A stretch of 40,395 nucleotides of DNA, taken from contig JBOGSA010000037.1 in NCBI GenBank assembly GCA_050749785.1, positions 1 to 40,395 on the forward strand. Reading direction: 5' to 3'. This DNA is from JAGWGI01 sp050749785. GTDB taxonomy: Archaea; Micrarchaeota; Micrarchaeia; Micrarchaeales; CABMGC01. Position 1 is the stretch's first letter; every line of letters starts with the position of its first letter. Of this stretch, positions 8,746 to 17,515 are shown in pieces. The translations under genes and the position numbers were made by a program. The notes below the pieces were generated by a model. It was not told where the DNA came from, made no database searches, and saw only the letters and a program-made list of their open reading frames with translations.

Positions 8746-9818
8746 AATCCTCCCTGCCAGAAATTATTCTGCACCGCATCGTCGTACTCGTCCTTTAGCA
8801 CCTGCGGCATGAAGCTGTAAACATTCTCGAACATGCTCTTTGGATCAGGCTTCCAAGCCTCGGCCTTAGCTAGCGCATCATCAATCGTCTTGAGCTGCTC
8901 CTCAGCCATCTTCGTCTCAAATTCGAGATTCCACAGTGCCTTCCTGCTTAGATATTTCCTGACTCGATCTATTGGGTCCTTTCCTTTCCATGCGTCAACT
9001 TCTGACTGTTCCCTGTATTTTGTCGGGTCATCAGCGGTGGTGTGCATGCTCATCCTGTAAGTGACGCACTCGATAAGAGTCGGGCCATCTTTTGCACTGG
9101 CAATTGCATCGCTAACAGCCTTGTAAACTGCAATAACATCATTTCCGTCAACCTGCACTGACTTCACCCCTGCAGCAAATCCTTTTTGTGCAAGGGTCTC
9201 AGCTGCTGTTTGCTTAGATCTTGGAACCGATATCGCCCACTGGTTATTCTCTATTATCGCAACCAGCGGGACCTTGAACACGCCTGCAAAGTTAAGTGCC
9301 TCATAGAAATCTCCTTCAGATGTTCCCCCATCTCCGACATATGCTACTACCGCAGCATCGTTCTTTTTGTATTTCTGTGCGAATGCGATCCCTGCAGCAT
9401 GCGGCATCTGGCTGGCCACTGGAACAATGTAAGGAAAGCCGTGGACATCTTTAGGTATTGCCCCACCCTCCTCAAATCCCCTCCAGTAAAGGAAGAAGAG
9501 GTCAAGTGGGAATCCCCTGACAAGGTAGACTCCATGCTGCCTGAAATTGGGAACGAAGATATCGTTTTGGCGCATTGCCATAGCGCTTCCTATCTGAGTA
9601 GCTTCCTCTCCAATAAGCGGAGCATAGGTAACTGCGCGTCCCTGTCTTTGAAGGCTCAATGTCTTTGCATCAAGCGCCCTTGCAAATGACATGTACTTGT
9701 ACATTTCCAGTATCTTATTGTCATCAATCTCCTTGGGAAAAAGAGAAGCGTCGACATCGCCGTTTTCATCGAGTATCTGCAGGTTGTCTATAGCCCCTTG
9801 GAATACCCGTTTAATCAG
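8742..9818 (-). CDS. pdhA: Pyruvate dehydrogenase E1 component, alpha subunit, with non-canonical start
   Basis: E1 alpha decarboxylates the 2-oxoacid on thiamine diphosphate. The TPP motif begins GDGGTSEGDF and ends ENNQWAI, and LQRQGRAVTYAPLIGEEA is the family hallmark. The first in-frame ATG is at 9704, but the frame continues upstream through codons for KRVFQGAIDNLQILDENG and DASLFPKEID, which match the conserved N-terminus of E1 alpha. No in-frame ATG, GTG or TTG exists before the upstream stop. GGTG at 9827-9824 lies 5 nt before CTG 9818 and 8 nt before ATT 9815, and a TATA box at 9851-9860 fits. I therefore place the start at CTG 9818 (358 aa), with ATT as the alternative. Confidence 0.9.
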   Translation of the reverse strand: MIKRVFQGAIDNLQILDENGDVDASLFPKEIDDNKILEMYKYMSFARALDAKTLSLQRQGRAVTYAPLIGEEATQIGSAMAMRQNDIFVPNFRQHGVYLVRGFPLDLFFLYWRGFEEGGAIPKDVHGFPYIVPVASQMPHAAGIAFAQKYKKNDAAVVAYVGDGGTSEGDFYEALNFAGVFKVPLVAIIENNQWAISVPRSKQTAAETLAQKGFAAGVKSVQVDGNDVIAVYKAVSDAIASAKDGPTLIECVTYRMSMHTTADDPTKYREQSEVDAWKGKDPIDRVRKYLSRKALWNLEFETKMAEEQLKTIDDALAKAEAWKPDPKSMFENVYSFMPQVLKDEYDDAVQNNFWQGGL

Positions 9819-9900
9819 AAAAGCACCTTCAATATAGCTTCATAACAATACTATTTATTGTTTACCGCACAAAGGCGTTTAGGTAGGTAATGGGGAGAAG
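9819..9900. promoter_or_regulatory. Divergent promoter, pdh operon / phosphoribosyltransferase
   Basis: The AT-rich CTATTTATTG at 9851-9860 reads as a TATA element on both strands. On the minus strand it predicts a transcript start near 9829, a few bases before the GGTG ahead of pdhA. On the plus strand it predicts a start near 9880, about 20 nt before the ATG at 9901. No other binding site is obvious. Confidence 0.5.
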
Positions 9901-10482
9901 ATGGTCAGGGAGCTGATTTTGAATTACACCGGGCAGAAGTCTTACACACTTGAGGTGCACGGCATAAAGAGAAAGTTGCCGCTGATTCAGGTAAGTGATG
10001 ACACATGGATTGCTTACTTTGAGAGTCTAGGTGACGTGGAATTGATAAATACGAGCGCAACAGCACTCACAAAAGAACTCAGCGGATGCGACATACTGAT
10101 GAGCAGTGAGAGCAAGGGAATATCTCTGCTTCAGGTAATCGCAACAAAGCTGGGCCACAAACAATTCATAGTCTGCAGGAAAAGCAGGAAGGGATACATG
10201 CAAAACCCAATAATGCAAAGATACAAGCCAATCACATCCGACAAAGAGCAGGAGCTCTATTTAGATTCAAGGTTCGCCGAATTTCTCAAGGGAAAGAATG
10301 TAGGAATAGTGGATGACGTCGTCAGTTCAAGGGCCACTCTTGATGCAATGGTTGCCATAGTAGAAAAAGCGGGAGGAAAGGTCGCAAGGAAGGCAGTGAT
10401 ACTAGCAGAAGGAAAAGAGCAGCCTGACGTGATAAGCCTTGCCATACTCCCAATATTCAAAAGGGAGACAGATAAGCGATAA
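9901..10482 (+). CDS. Adenine/hypoxanthine phosphoribosyltransferase family protein
   Basis: This is a type I phosphoribosyltransferase fold protein that would salvage a purine base with PRPP to give the nucleotide in the cytosol. The PRPP-binding signature VGIVDDVVSSRATL occupies 134-147. An earlier SSESKGISLLQVIA segment (68-81) matches the position where APRT-like enzymes bind pyrophosphate. A flexible loop with KSRKGYM follows VCRK. The length of 193 aa matches archaeal APRT/HPRT-like enzymes. Adenine versus hypoxanthine/guanine preference cannot be read confidently. Malic enzyme follows 45 nt later on the same strand. Confidence 0.85.
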   Translation: MVRELILNYTGQKSYTLEVHGIKRKLPLIQVSDDTWIAYFESLGDVELINTSATALTKELSGCDILMSSESKGISLLQVIATKLGHKQFIVCRKSRKGYMQNPIMQRYKPITSDKEQELYLDSRFAEFLKGKNVGIVDDVVSSRATLDAMVAIVEKAGGKVARKAVILAEGKEQPDVISLAILPIFKRETDKR

Positions 10483-10527
10483 ATACCTTATCTCTCAATT
10501 CATTATTCACACATTCTCTGTGATCTC

Positions 10528-11787
10528 ATGGTGGATAAAAACAAGGTTCTAGAGCTAAGCAAGAAAAGCAAAGGCAAGATCGAAGTGGTCAGCAAGGTCC
10601 CACTCAAGACTCAGGAGGATCTTTCAACCTACTATACCCCGGGAGTTGCATATCCATGCCTTGAGATAAAGAAGGATGTTTCCAAGGTTTACGAATATAC
10701 AGCAAAAGCAAACATGATTGCGATAGTTACAGACGGCACCAGAATCCTCGGTCTAGGAGACATAGGACCCGAAGCGGGCTTACCAGTCATGGAAGGAAAG
10801 GCTATTCTCTTCAAGAGATTTGGCGGAGTGGATGCGATGCCGCTTGCGATAAAGACCAAGGACGAGGCAGAAATAATAAAATTCGTGCAGCAGATTGAAC
10901 CAACATTCGGCGGCATAAACATAGAGGACATTGCATCTCCGAAGAGCTTCCACGTGGTCGATAGGCTTGCAGAGACGATGAACATACCGGTTTTCCACGA
11001 TGATCAGCAGGGCACAGCGACAGTGATACTTGCCGCGCTCATCAATGCGATGAAGTTGGCAGGAAAGAAGCTTAAGGATTCAAAAATAGTCATAGATGGC
11101 ACCGGATCAGCCGGAGTCGGCGCAATAAGATTGCTGCACAGCCAGGGAGTAAAGAGAATATACTCTGTTGACTCAAAAGGGGCAATATACGCAGGAAGAT
11201 CAGAGCTCAATGATGTCAAGGAAGAGATCTCCCACATGGTCAATCCGGAGAAGAAAGCAGGAAATCTAAGCGATCTTGTCGAGGGTGCGGATGTGTTAAT
11301 TGGACTATCGGGAAAAAACAAGTTCAACAAAGAGCTAATTTCAAAGATGAATGACAAGCCAATAGTGTTCGCATTGACCAATCCAGTTCCAGAAATAGGA
11401 TATGAGGAGGGAAAGCAGGCGGGTGCATTCATAATAGGTACTGGAAGCAGTGCCCTGCCAAATCAGATAAACAATCTGCTTGCATTCCCTGGTATAATGC
11501 GCGGTCTTCTTGACACAAGGGCGACAAAGGTTAACTACGAAACGCTTGCCGCCGCAGCTAGGGCAATAGCAAAATGTGTCGGCAGCCAGCTATCCGTGGA
11601 TTACATAGTTCCATCAATGACCGACCAGAAGATTGCAATAAAAGTGGGTTCAACAGTTGCAGCCGCAGTGGCTCAAGCAGCGATAGACACAGGAGTTGCC
11701 AGAATAAAAGTTGATCCGCAGAATGTGAAGAAAGAGACTATACAAATGATAAAGAAAGGAATCAAAGCAGAGAAGAAACTCCAATGA
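10528..11787 (+). CDS. NAD(P)-dependent malic enzyme, short form
   Basis: The enzyme oxidatively decarboxylates malate to pyruvate and CO2. The N-terminal domain has TYYTPGVAYPCLEI with the catalytic Tyr (36/37), MEGKAILFKRFGG with catalytic Lys91, and INIEDIASP plus FHDDQQGTA supplying the metal ligands (Glu133, Asp134, Asp159). The nucleotide-binding motif GTGSAGVGAIRLL starts at 191. At 419 aa it is the short form, without the phosphotransacetylase-like tail of bacterial MaeB. GTGA precedes the ATG by 4 nt. The nearby pdh operon would turn its pyruvate into acetyl-CoA, a plausible functional pairing. Cofactor preference is not certain. Confidence 0.95.
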   Translation: MVDKNKVLELSKKSKGKIEVVSKVPLKTQEDLSTYYTPGVAYPCLEIKKDVSKVYEYTAKANMIAIVTDGTRILGLGDIGPEAGLPVMEGKAILFKRFGGVDAMPLAIKTKDEAEIIKFVQQIEPTFGGINIEDIASPKSFHVVDRLAETMNIPVFHDDQQGTATVILAALINAMKLAGKKLKDSKIVIDGTGSAGVGAIRLLHSQGVKRIYSVDSKGAIYAGRSELNDVKEEISHMVNPEKKAGNLSDLVEGADVLIGLSGKNKFNKELISKMNDKPIVFALTNPVPEIGYEEGKQAGAFIIGTGSSALPNQINNLLAFPGIMRGLLDTRATKVNYETLAAAARAIAKCVGSQLSVDYIVPSMTDQKIAIKVGSTVAAAVAQAAIDTGVARIKVDPQNVKKETIQMIKKGIKAEKKLQ

Positions 11788-11822
11788 ACAGGATTAAAAA
11801 GATGCATTGCAAAGTATAAAGT

Positions 11823-12506
11823 ATGAAGGCTGTAATTCTTGCTGGCGGATTCGGAAAAAGGTTAAGGCCACTCACAGACACTACTCCCAAACCGCTTCTT
11901 GTAGTCGGCGGGAAACCAATTCTTGAATGGCAGATATCATGGCTGAAAAAGTACGGCTACGATTCATTCATAATCACAGCTTCCCATCTGCCTGAACGGA
12001 TAATAAACCATATCGGGGACGGGAAGAGATTGGGGGTAGAGGCTGAAGTGGTAATAGAGAAGGAGCCGCTGGGGACTGGCGGCGCGGTGAAGAATGTCGA
12101 GCATCTGCTGAAGGACGAGAAGGAATTTGTTACCGTCAATGGCGACGTGATAACAAATCTAGTAGTCAGCGACATAAAACTGGAGAACTATGCGGCATCA
12201 CTTGCCCTCACACAATTGCATAGCTCTCTTGGGATAATCAAATTAGAGAATGGAATGATAACCAGCTTCGTGGAAAAGCCGATACTAAAGGAATACTGGA
12301 TAAATTCAGGAGTTTACAGGATGACTCCAAAGGTTTTCAAGTACCTGCCGGAAAACGGCAGCATAGAGAATGCGACATTCCCGAACCTTGCCAAGGAGAA
12401 GCTCCTGGGCGGCACAAAGTTCGACAACGTGTACTGGCACTCAACGGATTCCATAAAGGACATGGAGGAAGTCGACAAGGACCTCTCAACAAATAAGATA
12501 TTCTAA
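11823..12506 (+). CDS. Sugar-1-phosphate nucleotidyltransferase family protein
   Basis: This is a GT-A-like nucleotidyltransferase that would join a sugar 1-phosphate to an NTP for glycan or glycolipid synthesis. The nucleotide-binding signature LAGGFGKRLRPLTDTTPKPL lies at 6-25, GTGGAV at 84-89, and the metal-binding VNGDV with Asp108. There is no C-terminal left-handed beta-helix, so this is a catalytic domain alone (227 aa), as in small mannose-1-phosphate guanylyltransferase or glucose-1-phosphate thymidylyltransferase relatives. The sugar and base are undetermined. The 3' end overlaps the convergent parvulin gene by 4 nt. Confidence 0.9.
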   Translation: MKAVILAGGFGKRLRPLTDTTPKPLLVVGGKPILEWQISWLKKYGYDSFIITASHLPERIINHIGDGKRLGVEAEVVIEKEPLGTGGAVKNVEHLLKDEKEFVTVNGDVITNLVVSDIKLENYAASLALTQLHSSLGIIKLENGMITSFVEKPILKEYWINSGVYRMTPKVFKYLPENGSIENATFPNLAKEKLLGGTKFDNVYWHSTDSIKDMEEVDKDLSTNKIF

Positions 12507-12778
12507 CTAGTTCTCTTTAGTATGTGGTAGCCGAACTGCGTCTTCACAATTCCCGATATCTCTCCTTTCTTCAATGCGAATGCCGCATCCTCGAACGGCT
12601 TGACCATCATGCCCCTTCCGAATTCGCCAAGGTCTCCCCCTCTTCGCCTTGATCCATCAATCGAATATTCGGCTGCGAGCTGCGAGAAGTTACCGCCAGC
12701 CTGCAGTTTCTTTAGAATCTCCTCTGCAAGTGACAGCTTCTCGACTAGTATGTGCGAACATCTTATCTTCTCTCCCAT
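12503..12778 (-). CDS. Parvulin-type peptidyl-prolyl cis-trans isomerase
   Basis: This is a single-domain rotamase of the PpiC/parvulin family, acting on Xaa-Pro bonds in the cytosol. Conserved parts are CSHILV (7-12, with His9), the substrate pocket GGDLGEFGRGMM (47-58), PFEDAAFAL (61-69) and the C-terminal FGYHILK (82-88). The 91 aa correspond to the bare catalytic domain with no signal peptide or chaperone part, as in Cenarchaeum-type archaeal parvulins and E. coli PpiC. It is divergent from gatC, with a shared AT-rich promoter at about 12800-12820. Confidence 0.93.
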   Translation of the reverse strand: MGEKIRCSHILVEKLSLAEEILKKLQAGGNFSQLAAEYSIDGSRRRGGDLGEFGRGMMVKPFEDAAFALKKGEISGIVKTQFGYHILKRTS

Positions 12779-12838
12779 GAAATCATCAATGCTCTAAGTC
12801 AATCAATTTATTTAAGCCTTTGGAGGTAAGATAGCTGT

Positions 12839-13111
12839 ATGCAGGACCAGGATTTCGATAGGCTTTTGGCTGTTTGCAGACTAAGGCTCAGCGAAAAAGA
12901 ACATGCCAAGATAAAAACCGACATAGACGAGATAATCAACTACTTCAACAGCATAGAAAAGGTGGACACCGCAAAGCTTGAGCCATCTTATCATCCAATC
13001 CAGATCGAGGAAAGGCTCAGGGAGGACAAAGTGGAACCCTTCGACAATCCCGATTCGCTCCTAAAAGGGACAAAGACCCACAGGTTCTATGTGGTGGGGC
13101 CTGACATCTGA
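12839..13111 (+). CDS. gatC: Asp-tRNA(Asn)/Glu-tRNA(Gln) amidotransferase subunit C
   Basis: GatC is the small scaffold that wraps around the GatA-GatB interface of the transamidosome. The sequence has the usual pattern: an N-terminal helix LLAVCRLRLSEKE, then the linker IEKVDTAKLEPSYHP and the extended LREDKVEPFDNPDSLL. The size of 90 aa is standard. TATA-like TTTATTTAAG at about 12808-12817 lies ahead of the ATG. It is the first gene of gatC-gatA-gatB-aspS, 10 nt before gatA. Confidence 0.92.
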   Translation: MQDQDFDRLLAVCRLRLSEKEHAKIKTDIDEIINYFNSIEKVDTAKLEPSYHPIQIEERLREDKVEPFDNPDSLLKGTKTHRFYVVGPDI

Positions 13112-13121
13112 TTGTGATTTT

Positions 13122-14459
13122 ATGGGTAGCATAAGCGATTTCAAGAAAAAGAAAAGGGAGCAAGGATACTATCCAAAGCTGATCAAGGAGGTCACAAAGC
13201 TCAATGAGAAGCTGCACTTCCTGACGGTTATAAACGATAAGCTCAGCGATGGCATGCCGTTTAGCGTCAAGGACAATCTGTGTGTAAAGGGTTTTGAATC
13301 ACGAGCCGGATCCAAGGTGCTCAAAACCTATATTCCTCCATTTGATGCAACGCCAGTTGAACGCATGATGAAGAAGGGATTTGGTTTCATGGGTAAAACC
13401 ACAATGGACGAGTTCGGATTCGGAAGTTTTGGTATCAATACAGATGTGATCGCAAGAAACCCTTTCGATGAAAGGTATGTCGCCGGAGGTTCAAGCAGCG
13501 GAGCGGCTGTTGCAACTTCAGTAATCAAAAATCATGTTGCCCTTGCCGAATCCACGGGCGGCTCTATCTCAAATCCTGCAGCTTTCTGCGGCGTGGTCGG
13601 TTTTACTCCTACATACGGACTGGTTTCGAGATACGGGCTAATTGATTATGCAAATTCCCTAGATAAGATAGGGATAATGGCAAGAAGCAGCGAAGACATA
13701 AGAGAAACTTTCGATATAATAAAGGGCGCAGATGTTTATGATTCAACGTGTGTAGACAAAAAAGTGACTGAGGGCAAAAAGCAGAAGCTTATTGTAATCG
13801 ACCAGCTCATGAAGGGAGTTGATGAAGAGATACAATCAAGTTTCCAGGTGCTGCTCGCAAGACTCGAGAACCAGGGGTACAAAATAGAGCATGTAAACTT
13901 GGATTTCATTGACAAGGCGATACCTGCATACTACATAATCTCAATGGCAGAGGCTTCAACTAACCTCGCAAAGTATACTGGTTACAAATATGGCCTTCAA
14001 TTAGATGATTTTACAAAGGGATACAATGAATTCTTCACAAAAGCAAGGGAAAACTTCGGAACCGAGGCTAAGAGGAGGATAGTCCTTGGCACTTTCGTAA
14101 GGAGTTCAAGTGTGAAGGACAAATACTACACAAAGGCACTCAAAGCGCGTAGCGCTCTAACCAACAAGCTCTCTGAGCTGATGAAAACCGGTTTCATAAT
14201 AAGCCCGACGATGCCCATAATGGCACCCAAGATCGAAGAGGCAGAAAAGTTGTCACCATTGCAAGCATACGCGATGGATTCGCTCACAATCCCTCCAAAT
14301 CTTTCGGGATTCCCGCACATCACATTCCCGTATTCCTACACGAAGGGAATGCCGCTCGGCGCACAGCTTATCACGTCACATTTCAATGATTATGCACTCA
14401 CCGATTTCGTCGGCGAGTGGGAGAAATCATTCAAATACAATTTCAAGTACGATCTGTGA
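13122..14459 (+). CDS. gatA: Asp-tRNA(Asn)/Glu-tRNA(Gln) amidotransferase subunit A
   Basis: GatA releases ammonia from glutamine for amidation of the misacylated tRNA. It belongs to the amidase-signature family with a Ser-cisSer-Lys triad: Lys50 in PFSVKDN, the cis-serine in AGGSSSGAA (Ser124/125) and Ser148 in ESTGGSIS. NPAAFCGVVGFTPTYG follows, as expected. At 445 aa it is slightly shorter than bacterial GatA (about 485). The frame extends back to 13089, but ATG 13122 has GTGA 4 nt upstream and begins just after the gatC stop, so I use it. gatB starts 4 nt after its stop. Confidence 0.95.
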   Translation: MGSISDFKKKKREQGYYPKLIKEVTKLNEKLHFLTVINDKLSDGMPFSVKDNLCVKGFESRAGSKVLKTYIPPFDATPVERMMKKGFGFMGKTTMDEFGFGSFGINTDVIARNPFDERYVAGGSSSGAAVATSVIKNHVALAESTGGSISNPAAFCGVVGFTPTYGLVSRYGLIDYANSLDKIGIMARSSEDIRETFDIIKGADVYDSTCVDKKVTEGKKQKLIVIDQLMKGVDEEIQSSFQVLLARLENQGYKIEHVNLDFIDKAIPAYYIISMAEASTNLAKYTGYKYGLQLDDFTKGYNEFFTKARENFGTEAKRRIVLGTFVRSSSVKDKYYTKALKARSALTNKLSELMKTGFIISPTMPIMAPKIEEAEKLSPLQAYAMDSLTIPPNLSGFPHITFPYSYTKGMPLGAQLITSHFNDYALTDFVGEWEKSFKYNFKYDL

Positions 14460-14463
14460 TATT

Positions 14464-15699
14464 ATGAAAATAGGATTGGAAGTTCATGTTGCGCTGCCCA
14501 CAAAGTCAAAGCTGTTCTGCGGATGCAGCACCAACGCAGATGAGCCCAACTCCTCCATCTGCCCGATATGCATGGGATTCCCTGGCTCAAAGCCGATGCT
14601 AAACAAGGCGGCATTGTCGATTGCATTAGATGTTGCAAATGCGCTTAACTGCAAGAAAGCTGAAAGAATATCCTTCGTAAGGAAGATTTACTTCTATCCG
14701 GACCTGCCAAAATCATACCAGATAACCCAGTTGCAAGATGCAATAGGCGTAGATGGGAATGTGGGGCTTGCAGGAAAGAGGATAAGCATAAGGAGGATAC
14801 AATTAGAGGAGGATCCGGCAAGGATTGTAAGAGAAGACAACTACACTCTAATTGATTTCAACAGGTCCGGCCTGCCGCTTTTAGAGATCGTTACCGAACC
14901 AGACATATCAAGCGAGGAGGAGCTAAGGGAATTCCTCAACGAGTTAAGAAGCATACTCTACTATCTAGGGATAGACATAGAGAAGGAGCTCAAGGTTGAT
15001 CTTAACATCTCTGTTGCTGATGCGAGGGTGGAAATTAAAAACGTAACCGGGATACGCAACCTTGTTGATGCTGCAAGATACGAGATCAAAAGACAAGAGG
15101 AGTTGGTTTCTAAGAAGCAGAAAATAAGTGCAGAGACAAGATCGTATAGCGAGAAAAATCTCAAGACAGAAAGCTCAAGGGAGAAGGAGAGCGATGAGGA
15201 ATACGGTTTCATCTATGAACCTGACCTCACATTCTATTCTACAAAAGGCAAGAAGCCCACAAAGCCGATTTACGCAAGCAAAATAGTTGGCGAGATTGCA
15301 AGCAAGCACGGGGTTAGCGCCAAGACCTTGCTGGAGCTTACACAGTTTGATTCACAGGCGCTCGAACTTGTGGAATATGCAAAGGACAAATGGCCGATGC
15401 AATCTGTTATCGATGCGATAGAGAGATTGAAAAAGTCAAAGATCGCGCTCACCAAGGCAAAGTTCGAGGAAATGATTAAGAAAAGAGGCGAAGGGGCAAC
15501 AAAATCTGCAGATCCAACTCTTATTGACAAGGAGATAAAGGAACTGATGGATGCAAACCCGAAAGTTGTGGATGAGCACAAGAAAAATCCCAAGGCGCTT
15601 AATTTCATCATTGGAGAAGTCTCAAAGAAGCTCGGCGTAAACCCAAGGGAAGTGGCTGAGCGTCTCCAGCTAATTTTAAAGAAAGGGTTTAAAAATTAG
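14464..15699 (+). CDS. gatB: Asp-tRNA(Asn)/Glu-tRNA(Gln) amidotransferase subunit B
   Basis: GatB binds the tRNA and uses ATP to activate the misacylated Asp or Glu. It opens with KIGLEVHVAL, and the zinc ligands are in CGC (Cys19, Cys21) and CPIC (Cys33, Cys36). RKIYFYPDLPKSYQITQ is the conserved kinase core, and the last ~140 residues form the helical tail domain similar to YqeY. At 411 aa it is shorter than bacterial GatB (about 475). A longer frame to 14386 overlaps gatA and encodes unconserved sequence. ATG 14464 follows GTGA and gives the family N-terminus. Confidence 0.95.
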   Translation: MKIGLEVHVALPTKSKLFCGCSTNADEPNSSICPICMGFPGSKPMLNKAALSIALDVANALNCKKAERISFVRKIYFYPDLPKSYQITQLQDAIGVDGNVGLAGKRISIRRIQLEEDPARIVREDNYTLIDFNRSGLPLLEIVTEPDISSEEELREFLNELRSILYYLGIDIEKELKVDLNISVADARVEIKNVTGIRNLVDAARYEIKRQEELVSKKQKISAETRSYSEKNLKTESSREKESDEEYGFIYEPDLTFYSTKGKKPTKPIYASKIVGEIASKHGVSAKTLLELTQFDSQALELVEYAKDKWPMQSVIDAIERLKKSKIALTKAKFEEMIKKRGEGATKSADPTLIDKEIKELMDANPKVVDEHKKNPKALNFIIGEVSKKLGVNPREVAERLQLILKKGFKN

Positions 15700-15728
15700 C
15701 AAAGATAAACCTGATTATTCGTGAATCC

Positions 15729-17504
15729 ATGGAAGTCAATTGCGGCGAGCTTAGAGAAGCGCATATAGGCAAGGAGGTGACACTCCACGGTTGGTGCCGA
15801 TACATCCGCGACCATGGGGGCAAGCTGTTTGTCGATATCGCAGACAAGCACGGCGCAACGCAGCTAGTTTTTGAAGGGAAGGTGAAAAGCGAGGCAGACA
15901 AGCTCGGAAAGGAATACGTATTGTCGATAAATGGGAAGGTCAACAAGAGAAGCGATGAGACATCAGATGCAAAAAACCAGACCGGCAAGATCGAGGTTGC
16001 AGTCGAATCACTAAAGATACTAAACGAATCCAAGATCCCTCCTTTTGAACTAATTGAGGAGAAGGAGAAGTTCCTTGCGAATGAGGAGATAAGGCTGCAG
16101 TACAGGTATCTTGACCTTAGAAGGCCGCAGGCGCTCAAGCACATAGTGCTCAAGGACAAGATAAGCAAGTGCGTCAGGACTTATTTTTGGGACAACGACT
16201 TCCTCGAGCTTGAGACTCCGATAATGGTCAAGGACACATATGAGACAGGAGCAAGGACCTTCCTTGTCCCATCGCGTGTCAACAAAGGCAGGTTCTACTC
16301 ATTGCCGCAATCTCCGCAGTTCTACAAGCAGATATGCATGGTGTCTGGACTTGAAAAATATTTTCAGATAGCAAAGTGCTTCAGGGATGAGGACCCTAGG
16401 GAAGATCGGCAGCCGGAGTTCACACAGATTGATGTGGAAGTAGCTTTCAAGGATGAGAAGTACATTCAGGCTCTGATAGAAGGTATGTTCAAGAAAATAT
16501 TCAAGGAGGCAATCGGAACACCGATAAAACTTCCATTCAGGCACCTTGCATTCAAGCAGGCGATAGAAAAGTATGGTAGCGACAAGCCAGACCTAAGATA
16601 TGACAACGAGCTTGTTGACATAACCGAAGATGCGCTGAAGAGCAACTACAACATACTCAAGCGTGTTGCGGAGAATAAGGGCAAGGTGATTGCAATCGCC
16701 TTCTCAGGCGCAAAGTATGGCAAAGAGAGCAGGATAAACGAGGCGTACATGCTAAAGACGATAGAATTGGCAAAGAGCTTCGGGCTGCGAGGACTCACAT
16801 GGCTTTACTTCAAGGACAAGGCCATAAGGTCAGAACCTCCAAGCATCGCAGAGTCGCTCAAGCCAAGCGAGAAGGCACTCCTAAAGAAACTCAGCCCAAA
16901 GGAAGGAGACGTGATAATAATCGGATCGGACACTTCCGAGAAGCTTCTTTACGATGCGCTTGGAAGACTAAGGAAGATAATATCCGACCACATTGGAATC
17001 TACAACTCGCAATACAACTTCCTTTGGATAGACGAGTTCCCGATGTTTGAGATGGATGAGGTCACAAAGAAGCTCAAACCATCTCACAACCCAGTCACAT
17101 CCCCGACTCAAGAGACTGTGAAGCTGCTAGAGAGCGCACCAGACAAGGTGATGAGCAGGCAGTACGACCTGGTGCTCAACGGCCTTGAGATAGGAAGCGG
17201 TTCGATAAGGATAATAGACGCGAAACTTCAGAGGAAGATACTCAAGATAATTGGGATGAGCGACAAGACAATCGACAACTCTTTTGGCTTCCTCATAGAG
17301 GCCTTATCATATGGCGCTCCGCCGCACGGAGGCGTTGCGCTTGGACTCGACAGACTCGTTGCACTCCTATCTGGCGAAAGCAACATCCGCGATTTCATAC
17401 TCTTTCCAAAGAACAAGAAGGGAGAGCTTCTGCTTGACGGTTCGCCAGATGAGATAGACACTAAGAGGCTCAAGGATGATTTCGGGATAGGTCTTGAAAA
17501 ATAG
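15729..17504 (+). CDS. aspS: Aspartyl-tRNA synthetase, bacterial type, probably non-discriminating
   Basis: This class II synthetase has the bacterial architecture: an N-terminal OB-fold anticodon domain (1-105), the QSPQ loop (194-197), motif 2 (FRDEDPREDRQPEFTQID, 218-235), an inserted GAD domain at roughly 285-410, and motif 3 (GGVALGLDRL). At 591 aa it is far longer than archaeal/eukaryal AspRS (about 430, no GAD), so bacterial ancestry is likely. His29 in RDHGG aligns with the histidine (His31 in Pseudomonas aeruginosa) linked to reading both tRNA-Asp and tRNA-Asn. Its place directly behind gatCAB fits: it would make Asp-tRNA(Asn) for amidation. GTGA lies 4 nt before the ATG. Confidence 0.95.
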   Translation: MEVNCGELREAHIGKEVTLHGWCRYIRDHGGKLFVDIADKHGATQLVFEGKVKSEADKLGKEYVLSINGKVNKRSDETSDAKNQTGKIEVAVESLKILNESKIPPFELIEEKEKFLANEEIRLQYRYLDLRRPQALKHIVLKDKISKCVRTYFWDNDFLELETPIMVKDTYETGARTFLVPSRVNKGRFYSLPQSPQFYKQICMVSGLEKYFQIAKCFRDEDPREDRQPEFTQIDVEVAFKDEKYIQALIEGMFKKIFKEAIGTPIKLPFRHLAFKQAIEKYGSDKPDLRYDNELVDITEDALKSNYNILKRVAENKGKVIAIAFSGAKYGKESRINEAYMLKTIELAKSFGLRGLTWLYFKDKAIRSEPPSIAESLKPSEKALLKKLSPKEGDVIIIGSDTSEKLLYDALGRLRKIISDHIGIYNSQYNFLWIDEFPMFEMDEVTKKLKPSHNPVTSPTQETVKLLESAPDKVMSRQYDLVLNGLEIGSGSIRIIDAKLQRKILKIIGMSDKTIDNSFGFLIEALSYGAPPHGGVALGLDRLVALLSGESNIRDFILFPKNKKGELLLDGSPDEIDTKRLKDDFGIGLEK

Positions 17505-17515
17505 GAAGTGAAGTT

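Noticed and set aside
14386..14463. N-terminal extension of gatB overlapping gatA
   Set aside because: The extra residues do not resemble any GatB N-terminus. ATG 14464 with upstream GTGA gives the conserved KIGLEVH start.
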